Shown here: positions 10,036 through 20,756 of the stretch, piece by piece
Position numbering within the stretch: position 1 is the first letter of the stretch
How the letters are laid out: every line of letters begins with the position of its first letter
NCBI GenBank assembly: GCA_014529385.2
Contig: CM043944.1
Span: 83,626,884-83,690,883 of the forward strand
Length of the DNA stretch: 64,000 nucleotides
Direction of reading: 5' to 3'
Origin: Adiantum capillus-veneris
Taxonomy: Eukaryota; Streptophyta; Polypodiopsida; Polypodiales; Pteridaceae
Made by a program: the position numbers and the translations under genes
The notes under the pieces: model-generated
What the model was told of the DNA's origin: nothing
The model's input: only the letters and a program-made list of their open reading frames with translations
The model's database searches: none

Positions 10036-13000
10036 TCATGTACCATCATAGAGCATCTTTTCCAAAGAGAGTGCTTCAGAGTCCTTGACGAGATCTTCAT
10101 TGTTTGGCCCCTCAAAATTTTGGCTGGAGTTACACTCATGCTTCATGTAACAATACTTACATGAGACAGCGGCCTTTGGACAGATCTTTGGTAGATCCTT
10201 TGGTAGAAGGCGACTCAAATAGGGCTTCAAGCGATACCCGTTTACCTTCCTGGAGTGCTCTTTACCATTCAAGTCCATAAGCTGATAGTAACTAGAATTG
10301 AAAGCCTTCTTGACTATGTATGGCCCTTGCCATCTAGTTTCAAACTTGGCATCAAAACGATTGTCAAGTCGATTGTCATACCTTAGCACAAGCTCTCCTT
10401 CCTTGATGCCTTTGTCCTTCAATTTCTTGTCGTGCGTTTCTTTCGCTTGTGTGGCTTTCCTCTTGTAGCACTCGTATGCTGCTTCTCTTTTCCACTCAAG
10501 CTCCACTAACGTAAGAAGTCGATCCATCCATACCTCTTGATCATCTTGTGCTCCTTTGCCATGAAGTCGCATTGTTGGAATGTTGAGCTCGATAGGCTGC
10601 AAAGCCTCTTGACCATAGACCAAGTGAAATGGTGTGAACTCCGTGGCTTCCCTATATGTGGTTCGATATGCCCACAAGGCACCATCCAAGAAGTCATCCC
10701 ATAATTTTGTCTTGTTTTGCACCATCTTTCTAATGATTCCTGCAATGACACCATTAGCCTTCTCCACCAAACCATTTGACTGTGGGTAGTATGGTGTGCT
10801 ATGACGATGTAGAATGTGAAGCTCTTCACAAACTTCTGTGAGCAAGCCCTTCCTAAACCCTGGACCATTATCAGAAACAATCTCCAAAGGTGTGCCAAAT
10901 CTGCAACAAATGTGATTGTACACAAACTTGCTAACTGTCCTCTCATTCACTCTTGCCACACTTTGAGCTTCCACCCACCTAGTCATATAGTCTACAGCCA
11001 CTAGAATGTAGAGTTTACCATTTTTTGTCCTAGGCAGAGGACCCATAGCATCAATGCCCCACTTTTCAAAGGGTCCATTTGCAAGAACTATTTGCCTCGG
11101 GCCATGCACCAACCTTCTATTTCCATTTATTTGACAATTGTGACAGCTTTTACACCAATGTTGAACGTCCACATGCAAGCTTGGCCAAACATACCCTGCA
11201 AGCAAAATCTTCTTCACAGTTGATTCTTGGGCAAAATGACCACCACATGCCTCTTCATGCAAACCTTTTAGAATGGCTGGAATTTCCTCGATAGTTGGTA
11301 CTCTTCTGCACACTTGATCCTTCCCTTTTTGATAGAGGGAGCCTTCTAGGAAGAGATAGAAACTTGCCTTCTTCATGAGTCTCCTCTTCTGAGCCTTCGT
11401 GAAGTCTTGTGGAAACTCACCCTCCAAAATGTAGCCAATAATGGGAGCCAATGACTCCAATCCCTGGTATCTCGGTTGCTTGACAGCTGCTGCCACCATG
11501 ATGACCTGCACTTCTCTCTCAACACATGTAACTGCTTGTTGTGCAAGTAAATCGGCATCTTCATTTTGTTTCCTCGGAATATGATATAGTTGCACTTCTT
11601 CAAACTGATTAAACATCTTACGAATGGCATGAAATTTTGTCCTTAAGCTTTCATTCTTGCATGCCCAAATGCCTAAAATCTGTTTAACAATGAGAAGTGC
11701 ATCTCCCTTTACCATGAGACGTTTTATCCCTTGGCCAATGCACATCTTCAAACCATGAAGTAGTGTGTCGTATTCTGCTTCATTGTTGCTAGTTGAACCT
11801 GGTAGATTGACCTTCTCTTTCATGACCACCTCTCCACTTGGGTTGAGCAACACTAGCCCTCCCCCTGCTTTCCCTGTGGCTCGTCGAAAAGCTCCATCAA
11901 AGAACAAGGTAAAAGCATTGGGAATACTTTTTGGTGGTGGCAATGGTAGGGTCTTTACTTGAGGCACCTTAATTTCCTTCTCATGTACCCTATAAGTGAG
12001 AATCCTTGCCAATTGTGCACGCACACTATCTTCTACCTTGAAAGAGTATTGGAACTCTTGCAACTCCATAATCCACTTTGAGATCCTAGTACTAAGATTC
12101 ATTTGAGATGACACCCAAGGGAACAAATTTTCTGCAGTGAGAATTACAAAAGGTTTTGGTAGCAGGTAGGATCTAAACTTTCTCACCGCAAACATGAGAG
12201 AAAGCATCATGAGTTCTGCTTCTGTGTAGTCTCTCTCCAAAGCATTCATGACCCTACTAGCAAAGTAGATGGGTCGCATCCTTGTACTGTGGGGATCTTG
12301 TTGTAGCAACACAGCACCAATTGTTTCCCTTCCAACACTAGAGCTAACAAAGAATGTGTACTCCCAACAAGGAGGCATGAGTGTTGGTAGCTCTGACAAA
12401 ATGACTTTAATGTTACAAAAATACTCTTCAAGCTCATCAGACCATGCAAATTCTACTTGTTGTGTCAACTTCTGCAAAGGATGAAGCAACTCCGAGGCTA
12501 AGTGAATGAAGCGTGACATATACTTCACTTTCTGAATGAAAGAGATGACCTCCTTAAGACTCTTCGGTGATGGGAGCTCAATAAGAGCCTTTGCCTTTGA
12601 AGGATCCACCTCAATGCCTTTATAGGAAACCTTGTGACCGAGCAAGATCACTTCATCCTCACCTATGTGGCACTTGTCGGGGTTGAGTTGACCTCCCATG
12701 TCGTAGAGCTTCTTTAAACCTTCTTCTACCCTTTGTAGATGCAATGATTTTGAGCTATAAATGCAGAAATCATCAATGAACACCGTAATTGACTTTCCAA
12801 AGAATGCTTGAAACACCATGTTCATGAAACGTTGGAATGTTGCAGGAGCATTTGTCAGACCAAATGGCATGACTCTAAAAGCATAACAACCCCAAGGAGT
12901 GATAAAGGTTGTTTTCAATTGATCTTCCAATGCGATACCTATTTGAAAGTAGCCTGAGTAGCCATCACACACAGTGTACTTCTCATGACCGGCTACCTCA

Positions 13001-15318
13001 TTTAGTATCTCATCCTGAAATGGGAGGGGAAAGTGATCTCTTTTTGTTGCCTCATTGAGTGGACGGTAATCCACACAAACCCTCCACTTTCCGTTTTTCT
13101 TAGGAGTGACAACAACGGGAGAGACCCACTCTGAATTCTCCACTGGATAAATGAAACCTGCTGCTAGAAGCTTTCTTACCTCCTTGAGTAAAGCCTGCTC
13201 CTTGATGACTCCTAGCCTTCGTAGCTTCTGAGCCTTAGGTGTGGCCTCTGGCTTCAACTCAATTTTGTGTTGAACAACATCTACTCCACGCACATCGGTG
13301 TAGTCTTTAGCAAAAAGCCTAGGAAATTTCCTTAGCACACATTTGAACTCCTCTCTTTCATCCTTTGTAAGTGTTGTAGATAGCATACCTTCTAGCATTC
13401 TTTCATCTTCCACTTTTTGGTTCTCTTGGGAACCTACCTCCTCCAAACCTTGACAAGAGGTCTCTTGGTTGGTTGGCTTAAACCTTACCCCCATGACTTC
13501 GATGGAAGACTCCTCTTCAGTAATGCTGCCGCTACTTTCTTCTTCTGAAGTGTTATCGGTCCAACCTTCTTCCGTCTCACTTTGAGATGATTCTTCATGG
13601 AGCTCCTCTTGGCGTTGCTCCTTCATTTCAAAGACAACCTTCTTATGATTGTCATTCCTGCAAATTAGCTTTCCACTCTCCCAATCCTGCAAAGCTCGCA
13701 TTTTCATTAGCCATGGTCTCCCTAGGATAAACGGGTAACCATTTCCTTTGGTAGACATGACGTAGAAATCCACTGCCTTCTTAATGCCAAAGGCCTCCAC
13801 AAAAACATTTTTACAAATGCCTACGCACCTAGCCTTGCTATTGTTTGCCATCTTGACCTTAATTTCAGGTGTCTCATGGATGTGCATGCCTAGTTTTTGC
13901 ATGAGTCCCTCTGTCATGATGCAAATTTGTGCACCCCCATCCACTAGACCTTTCCTAAACAATCTCCCTTTTATGTAACAATCTAGCACAGGTGTAATGT
14001 CCTCATTCATTTCAGCTTGTGCAATTTTTACAACAGGCACACTCTCTTTTACCTTTCTCTTAGTGCTAACTGCCCTTGTTAAATCCCTCCTAACTTGTGG
14101 ACATAATGCAAGAAATTGAGGCCATGAGATATCAGGACCCTTACCTCTCATGTCTTCCAACAGGTTGTATGGAGCCATTCCATGTCCAAGAGGAAAGTCT
14201 TGGAGGTTGATACGACGTCGAGTCCTCTTAGCTTCCTTGGTCTCCTTTGGCTTCTTTTCTCGTCCATGGTCACTTTGTGATGTAACTCCTTCTTTCTCCT
14301 TACCTTTCCCTCGGCCACGCTTAATGCCATTTGCTTCCATGTCAACCTCTCTTGAATTTGTCACCTCTACCACATGCACGTTTGGTTCTGGCAAAGGTGG
14401 AACTCCTTCGACTCCTTGTGGAGGTGGTCTTGCTCCGTTTGGCATTTGTAGAAGCCGTGGTTGCTGACTAGTTCCTTCACCTGCATTCATCACTGGGTAA
14501 TTCAAGTTAGGTCTGCCTGGCTCCCCACGGGGCCAAGGACAATTATACATCCCATGTCCAGACTCTCCGCAATTCCAGCATTGCAAGACTCTCCTAGGTC
14601 GTGGTGGATCTCGCTCTTCTGACTTCTTTGCTTGTCCCTTTGGACCTACAGCTTGTGCAAGGTGAATTGACAGGCTGCTTAAGGATTCATTTAACTTCTC
14701 AATCACTTCCGCCGTTACCTCAGGAAGCTCCCTAGATGTTGATGTTTGTGACTTACCTTTGGGTTTCAGACCTTCTATTGGAACCTCTCCCCTTAAGCAC
14801 TTGAGTTTCCTATACTTCTCAGCAGCCCTAGTTTCAGCTGCATCAAAAGTAGCAGGTGCACCCGCCTCAACTTTTACCTTAAGGTCAGGAAAGAGTCTGG
14901 CTATGAACCTCTCCTTCTTTAAAAATTCTGCACCATCACCAGGGTTAGCAACATTTCGTATCCATAGAGCCCAAAGACGTAGAAACTCTTGCTTGTACAA
15001 GTAGTAGTCATCTAAGTCTTTTTGCTTATAAGAAACAATGTCTTGCCATAGTTTTTGAGTGTTTTGGGGATCAAAGAAGTATCTAATAAAATGATTCAAA
15101 ACTTCTATGTAATTCCCCTTAACTTCCTCAGGCAAAGAGTCAAACCAAGTACTAGCATCTTTCCTAAGGACCACCTCAAACATTTCTACACGTTCTTGAT
15201 CGGTTACTATCCTCTTGATACGGCAAGACATCTTGAAATTTGCTAAAAATAATTCTGCATCCTCTCCAGGCTCTCCAAAGAAAAGAGGATATCCAGACAT
15301 TTGGCGTTGGCTCTCCAT
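10036..15318 (-). CDS. Gag-Pol polyprotein of a Ty3/Tat element (dual RNase H), intact
   Basis: An uninterrupted frame of 1760 codons. I start it at the ATG at 15318, because the frame further upstream opens only with TTG. In order: Gag core; zinc knuckle CWNCGESGHGMYNC (residues 247-260); retropepsin with DGGAQICIM (D460); reverse transcriptase with VMPFGLTNAPATF and FIDDF (D at 849); a first RNase H (YASR-like region); and a second RNase H beginning LFFDGAFRRATGKAGGG (D about 1141). The integrase follows, with an HHCC finger (CKSCHNC) and a DD35E triad at D1423, D1483 and E1519. A second, archaeal-type RNase H between RNase H and integrase is the hallmark of the Tat lineage. The protease has DGG where D-S/T-G is usual. 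It makes all enzymes for reverse transcription and integration and may be autonomous. Confidence 0.92.
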   Translation of the reverse strand: MESQRQMSGYPLFFGEPGEDAELFLANFKMSCRIKRIVTDQERVEMFEVVLRKDASTWFDSLPEEVKGNYIEVLNHFIRYFFDPQNTQKLWQDIVSYKQKDLDDYYLYKQEFLRLWALWIRNVANPGDGAEFLKKERFIARLFPDLKVKVEAGAPATFDAAETRAAEKYRKLKCLRGEVPIEGLKPKGKSQTSTSRELPEVTAEVIEKLNESLSSLSIHLAQAVGPKGQAKKSEERDPPRPRRVLQCWNCGESGHGMYNCPWPRGEPGRPNLNYPVMNAGEGTSQQPRLLQMPNGARPPPQGVEGVPPLPEPNVHVVEVTNSREVDMEANGIKRGRGKGKEKEGVTSQSDHGREKKPKETKEAKRTRRRINLQDFPLGHGMAPYNLLEDMRGKGPDISWPQFLALCPQVRRDLTRAVSTKRKVKESVPVVKIAQAEMNEDITPVLDCYIKGRLFRKGLVDGGAQICIMTEGLMQKLGMHIHETPEIKVKMANNSKARCVGICKNVFVEAFGIKKAVDFYVMSTKGNGYPFILGRPWLMKMRALQDWESGKLICRNDNHKKVVFEMKEQRQEELHEESSQSETEEGWTDNTSEEESSGSITEEESSIEVMGVRFKPTNQETSCQGLEEVGSQENQKVEDERMLEGMLSTTLTKDEREEFKCVLRKFPRLFAKDYTDVRGVDVVQHKIELKPEATPKAQKLRRLGVIKEQALLKEVRKLLAAGFIYPVENSEWVSPVVVTPKKNGKWRVCVDYRPLNEATKRDHFPLPFQDEILNEVAGHEKYTVCDGYSGYFQIGIALEDQLKTTFITPWGCYAFRVMPFGLTNAPATFQRFMNMVFQAFFGKSITVFIDDFCIYSSKSLHLQRVEEGLKKLYDMGGQLNPDKCHIGEDEVILLGHKVSYKGIEVDPSKAKALIELPSPKSLKEVISFIQKVKYMSRFIHLASELLHPLQKLTQQVEFAWSDELEEYFCNIKVILSELPTLMPPCWEYTFFVSSSVGRETIGAVLLQQDPHSTRMRPIYFASRVMNALERDYTEAELMMLSLMFAVRKFRSYLLPKPFVILTAENLFPWVSSQMNLSTRISKWIMELQEFQYSFKVEDSVRAQLARILTYRVHEKEIKVPQVKTLPLPPPKSIPNAFTLFFDGAFRRATGKAGGGLVLLNPSGEVVMKEKVNLPGSTSNNEAEYDTLLHGLKMCIGQGIKRLMVKGDALLIVKQILGIWACKNESLRTKFHAIRKMFNQFEEVQLYHIPRKQNEDADLLAQQAVTCVEREVQVIMVAAAVKQPRYQGLESLAPIIGYILEGEFPQDFTKAQKRRLMKKASFYLFLEGSLYQKGKDQVCRRVPTIEEIPAILKGLHEEACGGHFAQESTVKKILLAGYVWPSLHVDVQHWCKSCHNCQINGNRRLVHGPRQIVLANGPFEKWGIDAMGPLPRTKNGKLYILVAVDYMTRWVEAQSVARVNERTVSKFVYNHICCRFGTPLEIVSDNGPGFRKGLLTEVCEELHILHRHSTPYYPQSNGLVEKANGVIAGIIRKMVQNKTKLWDDFLDGALWAYRTTYREATEFTPFHLVYGQEALQPIELNIPTMRLHGKGAQDDQEVWMDRLLTLVELEWKREAAYECYKRKATQAKETHDKKLKDKGIKEGELVLRYDNRLDNRFDAKFETRWQGPYIVKKAFNSSYYQLMDLNGKEHSRKVNGYRLKPYLSRLLPKDLPKICPKAAVSCKYCYMKHECNSSQNFEGPNNEDLVKDSEALSLEKMLYDGT

Positions 15319-15402
15319 TGAATTGATTTCAAAGTGACGCGTTTTTGGTTTTTCTTTCTTTAAAAGATCTACACAATAATATTCTCTAAATTGCAATCTA
15401 TT

Positions 15403-15624
15403 CTACAACAAAATAAAAATATTCACATCAAATGACCTATGATAATCAATGAGAGGCCGTAGGATGACAGGGTTTGGTGACGCGAGAATTTCTCCTACTC
15501 TTTGGGCACCAAACATGAACACCATATGTAGTTGAAAATGGATTTTTCTACTAATTGCAATGTTTATTCTAATGTGTGGAGTGAAATGAAAGGGGAAAAC
15601 CTCTATTCTTGGGCCATTATCCAT
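15403..15624 (-). CDS. Small conserved ORF B (73 codons) upstream of gag, function unknown
   Basis: An ATG-to-stop frame lying 21 bases after ORF A and ending about 85 bases before the gag ATG. Its core (INIAISRKIHFQLHMVFMFG, then LIDYHRSFDVNIFILL) is clearly related to the frame at 55859-56083 (VNIWISRKIHFQQHIVFLFG, IIDYDFSFDVNMVILL). It is more distantly related to neighbouring ORF A, so A and B are tandem paralogues. It is mostly hydrophobic and probably beta-rich, with no signal peptide or known catalytic motif. I recognise no family. Tat/Ogre elements are known to carry extra ORFs before gag, but I cannot link this to them. Confidence 0.65.
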   Translation of the reverse strand: MDNGPRIEVFPFHFTPHIRINIAISRKIHFQLHMVFMFGAQRVGEILASPNPVILRPLIDYHRSFDVNIFILL

Positions 15625-15645
15625 TGTCTATGCATGACCTTATGC

Positions 15646-15858
15646 TTAAAACAAAACAAAAATATAGACGTCCAAACTAAGGTCGTACCTAATGAGAGGC
15701 AAAATAAAAGGATTTACTGATGCGTTTATCTCTGCCAACCTAAGAGGACCTAAAATTCTATGAATTACACGTTGAAATTGCAACTTAGTACTAACAATTA
15801 TGTGTACCTTTTGCCTTGCAATGGGAATGAAGGGATCATACAAATTCTCGTGATTCAT
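15646..15858 (-). CDS. Small conserved ORF A (70 codons) after the primer site, function unknown
   Basis: This is the first ATG frame after the primer-binding site. It is 70 codons long, exactly like its homologue at 56080-56292; about 46 of 70 residues agree by hand count. Shared blocks are IPIARQK, IIVSTKLQFQR, NPFIL and IRYD, with a C-terminal IFVLF. In codons 11-30 I count 13 silent and 2 amino-acid changes between the two copies. That is the pattern of a protein under purifying selection. The role is unknown; being first on the genomic RNA it should be translated efficiently. Confidence 0.72.
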   Translation of the reverse strand: MNHENLYDPFIPIARQKVHIIVSTKLQFQRVIHRILGPLRLAEINASVNPFILPLIRYDLSLDVYIFVLF

Positions 15859-15914
15859 GCAAGCTACTTGATTATGCTAAAGGTTGAGCCTACACAAAAC
15901 ATACACAAGCCGTC

Positions 15915-15931
15915 CTCCGTGGGGGCACCAA
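15915..15931 (-). other. Tat element primer-binding site
   Basis: After the LTR end (CCGCCTCA) the minus strand reads ATTT and then TGGTGCCCCCACGGAGG. A TGG start a few bases past the LTR is typical of a tRNA primer site; the tRNA could not be identified with certainty. Confidence 0.6.
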
Positions 15932-16772
15932 AATTGAGGCGGTCCGGGGCGGGCAACAAGAGAGGCGACCTCTAAACACCCCTCAAGGCTCCCGTGCTGC
16001 TCAATTGGGGCTGGGGCAACCACAAGCACAACACACCAACAAACCCACAGCCAAACACAAACAAGATAGGGGCACCACCTAGTTATGGTATGCGAACTAG
16101 GACGCAAGAGAGATTTTGGCACAACCAAGAAGATGCACCACACAACACACACAAGCAACCTCACACCAAGACACACATGAAATGGACCAGAGAGAGCTAG
16201 AGCAAAGAGAAGAGAGAGAGAGGAAAGGATCTTGCGTAATACTTTATTTGTGACTTGCAAATTGAGATGGTTCGTTATGATGCTATCGTAGAACTTGTAC
16301 AAAACTCACTCAATGCTTAGTGATTGCTAAACATTGCCAAAACACACACACACTGTCTTAGGGTGTGGGAGACCTCTCACCACAATACCCTCTTACAATG
16401 GACAAAAAACTGGCAATGAAAAACACACTAAAACACTTTCTAAAATCAAGATCAACCGATAAAAACTCAAATACACAAGTCACCTTGAATTCACCAAACC
16501 GTATTGCACAAATGGAAGGACGAAGATTTGAACGTCGAATCACGCCTTTGATGCACCAAACCTCAATTTATTGATGATGAAGGAGCATATACAATAGTGG
16601 TTTTGAGGTTTGTGGAACTCACGCTCTCTCACTTGCAATGTGTAGCTTGAAGGCTTCTCTCACACCAAGAGTGAAGCTCACAAGTGGTTGCTACACCTAA
16701 GTCTCTCCTCACGCATAGAGTGTTGGGGTGCTATGTGAGATGTTGGAGGTTGTTTTACAAGAAGGAAAGGGG

Positions 16773-16784
16773 CCTATTTATAGG
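16773..16784 (-). promoter_or_regulatory. TATA box of the 5' LTR
   Basis: The minus strand reads CTATAAATAGG, as in the partner LTR. This copy is placed to drive the complete element. Confidence 0.7.
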
Positions 16785-16952
16785 TTGGAGACCCTTCATT
16801 AAGATTATTGGAAATCCTAATTTACAAGCTAACAAATCAAGATAATGATTTTTTTGAATATCAAAACATTGTGGGCCTTCTTTGTCTGCTTCAGTCATGG
16901 GTGTGAGCTCAAAAGAGAGCATTATTGATGGTAGATAAGGTGAAAGTAAGTA

Positions 16953-16953
<1 letters not shown>

Positions 16954-16996
<43 letters not shown>
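16954..16996. repeat. (GA)n microsatellite inside the LTR
   Basis: Counterpart of 8359-8402, a few units shorter. Confidence 0.9.
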
Positions 16997-16999
<3 letters not shown>

Positions 17000-18630
17000 T
17001 TACTATACACATGTCTTGAGGTGAGGTGTCTTTTATGGTTAGGTCAATGCTATTTTGTGTTAGTATGTTAGTCGTTAGTAATCACTAGAAAGTTAATGTT
17101 ACATTTACAATGGGTAGAGTGAGTTGATTTGATGAAGGAAGAGGGGTGAATTAAAAGAGAATCATTGAGATGGTGAAGCTTTGAAGAAGCTTGAACTCAC
17201 CCTTGTGTAGTTTGTGGAAAAAATGACCGCTGGTCTTCTTCTTCTTCTTCGCTTCTTTACGCCGCCGCCACGGTTGACCACCACGATGAAAAGAGGATTT
17301 GTTGATGAAAAATCCTCAATTTGCAAAAGTTATCATGGTTAAGATGCTGAATTTTAGATATTTTTAGGAGAGGTAAATGAAATTGTAACATAGAAGCAAT
17401 AGAGAGAGACATGGAGAGGGTGTATGTGTGTAGAGGTTCATAAAAGAACTATAGGGATGAGAGAGAAGGGTAATGGTGAAGAGGGTGGGAGAAGCCATGG
17501 AAATTGCAGGTTTGAGTGAGGGAAGGAGAGGGAGGGATGTGTAAGAGTGAGTAGGTGTGTGGAAGGGTGAGAGAAGACTAAGGGCTACTTGTGAGAAAAG
17601 TGGGCAGACTGGGGTCCACTCAAAAAATCATAGCTCACCGCTGGTAGCTCCAAAAATCATGAAAAACTTTGAGGTGATTATTCAGAGCGTGGGATACATT
17701 TTCTCTTTTGACCACCGCTCCAAATTCGGAGTGGAGATAGGTGCCAAAATTCTCACCAAAAAGCCTGTTTTTTATGCCTGCAAAAGTCTTTTAGCGGCCC
17801 CCTCCTTTGTTGAATTTGTACAGTGCATCCAAGAGTGAGCCCCTCCTTTGTCATATTATAATACAAAGCATCCAAGTTGCCCTTGACCCATGCATGGAGG
17901 AGGATTATTGGTGAATAAAGAAATATATACATGGTGGGACTAGTGTATGGACTATTCATGGACTTTAGCTCAATGAGCACATGGTGTTAGAATAATGAGT
18001 AAAAATAATAATAAAAATATGGAGGAGTTATGGATATGGAAAGATATTGGAATCATATGATATGGTCCCTCCTTGAATTATTTTGGGTGAAAGAGGAAAA
18101 GGTATGCAAGTAAATAATATAATAAACGTAACCAATGAGTAGAAATCAATTTTTTGTTTTCACGAGGGTGAGGGTGAAAATGTGGGAGTGATTTGTATAA
18201 AGGAAAAATATGAGGTTAGAGTATGTACATATTGGCAAAACATATAATATGGTGTAAGAGGATGAAAGAAGGTGTACATAGGTTTAATAAAACACACACC
18301 TAAGTAGAATTATTTAAATAAAATACCAAAATAATTATAAAAAATCCCTATATTTAGGCCATATATACAATGAAATATTTACACACAAAGAGGCCATAAT
18401 ATACTTTTTTTTTTTTTTTTTTGGCTCAACTAGCCCAGTGACTAGCTAGCTGAGGGTTTTTAAGAAGATATGGGAAAAGCCCCCTAACTCACACACGCCT
18501 ATGTACAGTGAAATGGTAGGGATAGCCATAGCGTTTGGGTGAATTTGGTAGGGTGGAGTAACTTAGTATGGAAATTATGGAGAGCTGAAAAACGGCTATC
18601 ATTAGCCCTCCCCCTAGGATGATGGTATAT

Positions 18631-20756
18631 TCATGTACCATCATAGAGCATCTTTTCCAAAGAGAGTGCTTCAGAGTCCTTGACGAGATCTTCATTGTTT
18701 GGCCCCTCAAAATTTTGGCTGGAGTTACACTCATGCTTCATGTAACAATACTTACATGAGACAGCGGCCTTTGGACAGATCTTTGGTAGATCCTTTGGTA
18801 GAAGGCGACTCAAATAGGGCTTCAAGCGATACCCGTTTACCTTCCTGGAGTGCTCTTTACCATTCAAGTCCATAAGCTGATAGTAACTAGAATTGAAAGC
18901 CTTCTTGACTATGTATGGCCCTTGCCATCTAGTTTCAAACTTGGCATCAAAACGATTGTCAAGTCGATTGTCATACCTTAGCACAAGCTCTCCTTCCTTG
19001 ATGCCTTTGTCCTTCAATTTCTTGTCGTGCGTTTCTTTCGCTTGTGTGGCTTTCCTCTTGTAGCACTCGTATGCTGCTTCTCTTTTCCACTCAAGCTCCA
19101 CTAACGTAAGAAGTCGATCCATCCATACCTCTTGATCATCTTGTGCTCCTTTGCCATGAAGTCGCATTGTTGGAATGTTGAGCTCGATAGGCTGCAAAGC
19201 CTCTTGACCATAGACCAAGTGAAATGGTGTGAACTCCGTGGCTTCCCTATATGTGGTTCGATATGCCCACAAGGCACCATCCAAGAAGTCATCCCATAAT
19301 TTTGTCTTGTTTTGCACCATCTTTCTAATGATTCCTGCAATGACACCATTAGCCTTCTCCACCAAACCATTTGACTGTGGGTAGTATGGTGTGCTATGAC
19401 GATGTAGAATGTGAAGCTCTTCACAAACTTCTGTGAGCAAGCCCTTCCTAAACCCTGGACCATTATCAGAAACAATCTCCAAAGGTGTGCCAAATCTGCA
19501 ACAAATGTGATTGTACACAAACTTGCTAACTGTCCTCTCATTCACTCTTGCCACACTTTGAGCTTCCACCCACCTAGTCATATAGTCTACAGCCACTAGA
19601 ATGTAGAGTTTACCATTTTTTGTCCTAGGCAGAGGACCCATAGCATCAATGCCCCACTTTTCAAAGGGTCCATTTGCAAGAACTATTTGCCTCGGGCCAT
19701 GCACCAACCTTCTATTTCCATTTATTTGACAATTGTGACAGCTTTTACACCAATGTTGAACGTCCACATGCAAGCTTGGCCAAACATACCCTGCAAGCAA
19801 AATCTTCTTCACAGTTGATTCTTGGGCAAAATGACCACCACATGCCTCTTCATGCAAACCTTTTAGAATGGCTGGAATTTCCTCGATAGTTGGTACTCTT
19901 CTGCACACTTGATCCTTCCCTTTTTGATAGAGGGAGCCTTCTAGGAAGAGATAGAAACTTGCCTTCTTCATGAGTCTCCTCTTCTGAGCCTTCGTGAAGT
20001 CTTGTGGAAACTCACCCTCCAAAATGTAGCCAATAATGGGAGCCAATGACTCCAATCCCTGGTATCTCGGTTGCTTGACAGCTGCTGCCACCATGATGAC
20101 CTGCACTTCTCTCTCAACACATGTAACTGCTTGTTGTGCAAGTAAATCGGCATCTTCATTTTGTTTCCTCGGAATATGATATAGTTGCACTTCTTCAAAC
20201 TGATTAAACATCTTACGAATGGCATGAAATTTTGTCCTTAAGCTTTCATTCTTGCATGCCCAAATGCCTAAAATCTGTTTAACAATGAGAAGTGCATCTC
20301 CCTTTACCATGAGACGTTTTATCCCTTGGCCAATGCACATCTTCAAACCATGAAGTAGTGTGTCGTATTCTGCTTCATTGTTGCTAGTTGAACCTGGTAG
20401 ATTGACCTTCTCTTTCATGACCACCTCTCCACTTGGGTTGAGCAACACTAGCCCTCCCCCTGCTTTCCCTGTGGCTCGTCGAAAAGCTCCATCAAAGAAC
20501 AAGGTAAAAGCATTGGGAATACTTTTTGGTGGTGGCAATGGTAGGGTCTTTACTTGAGGCACCTTAATTTCCTTCTCATGTACCCTATAAGTGAGAATCC
20601 TTGCCAATTGTGCACGCACACTATCTTCTACCTTGAAAGAGTATTGGAACTCTTGCAACTCCATAATCCACTTTGAGATCCTAGTACTAAGATTCATTTG
20701 AGATGACACCCAAGGGAACAAATTTTCTGCAGTGAGAATTACAAAAGGTTTTGGTA
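18631..20756 (-). pseudogene. Truncated pol of the tandem Tat copy (C-terminal RNase H part, second RNase H, integrase)
   Basis: Protein-identical, as far as I can see, to the last 707 codons of the complete pol. It starts at PKPFVILTAENLF in the first RNase H and keeps the second RNase H and the DD35E integrase. The 5' LTR, gag, protease and reverse transcriptase are missing. The open frame continues rightward into antisense LINE sequence to an ATG at 20826, giving a chance fusion of 24 unrelated residues. It cannot be autonomous; whether it is expressed is unknown. Confidence 0.85.

Larger units (their letters stand above)
15935..18601 (-). repeat. Tat element LTR shared by the complete and the truncated copy
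   Basis: About 2.67 kb. It is the 5' LTR of the complete element to its left and at the same time the 3' LTR of the truncated element to its right. It has TG...CA ends and a TATA box on the minus strand at 16773-16784. A shared LTR of this kind is what LTR-LTR recombination or tandem integration yields. Confidence 0.9.
7337..20756 (-). mobile_element. Ty3/Tat insertion: complete element plus truncated tandem copy sharing an LTR
   Basis: Along the minus strand the order is: pol fragment (20756-18602), LTR (18601-15935), primer site, two small ORFs, gag-pol (15318-10036), polypurine tract, LTR (10006-7337). Segment 15935-20756 repeats 7337-12161 nearly base for base; I saw about ten differences in 4.8 kb. 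The block splits a LINE whose reading continues on both sides without loss. The 5-mer GTATC occurs at both edges (7331-7335, 20754-20758). The right edge is internal pol, not an LTR, so this is not a standard insertion. The young age and intact frame suggest recent activity. Confidence 0.85.
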
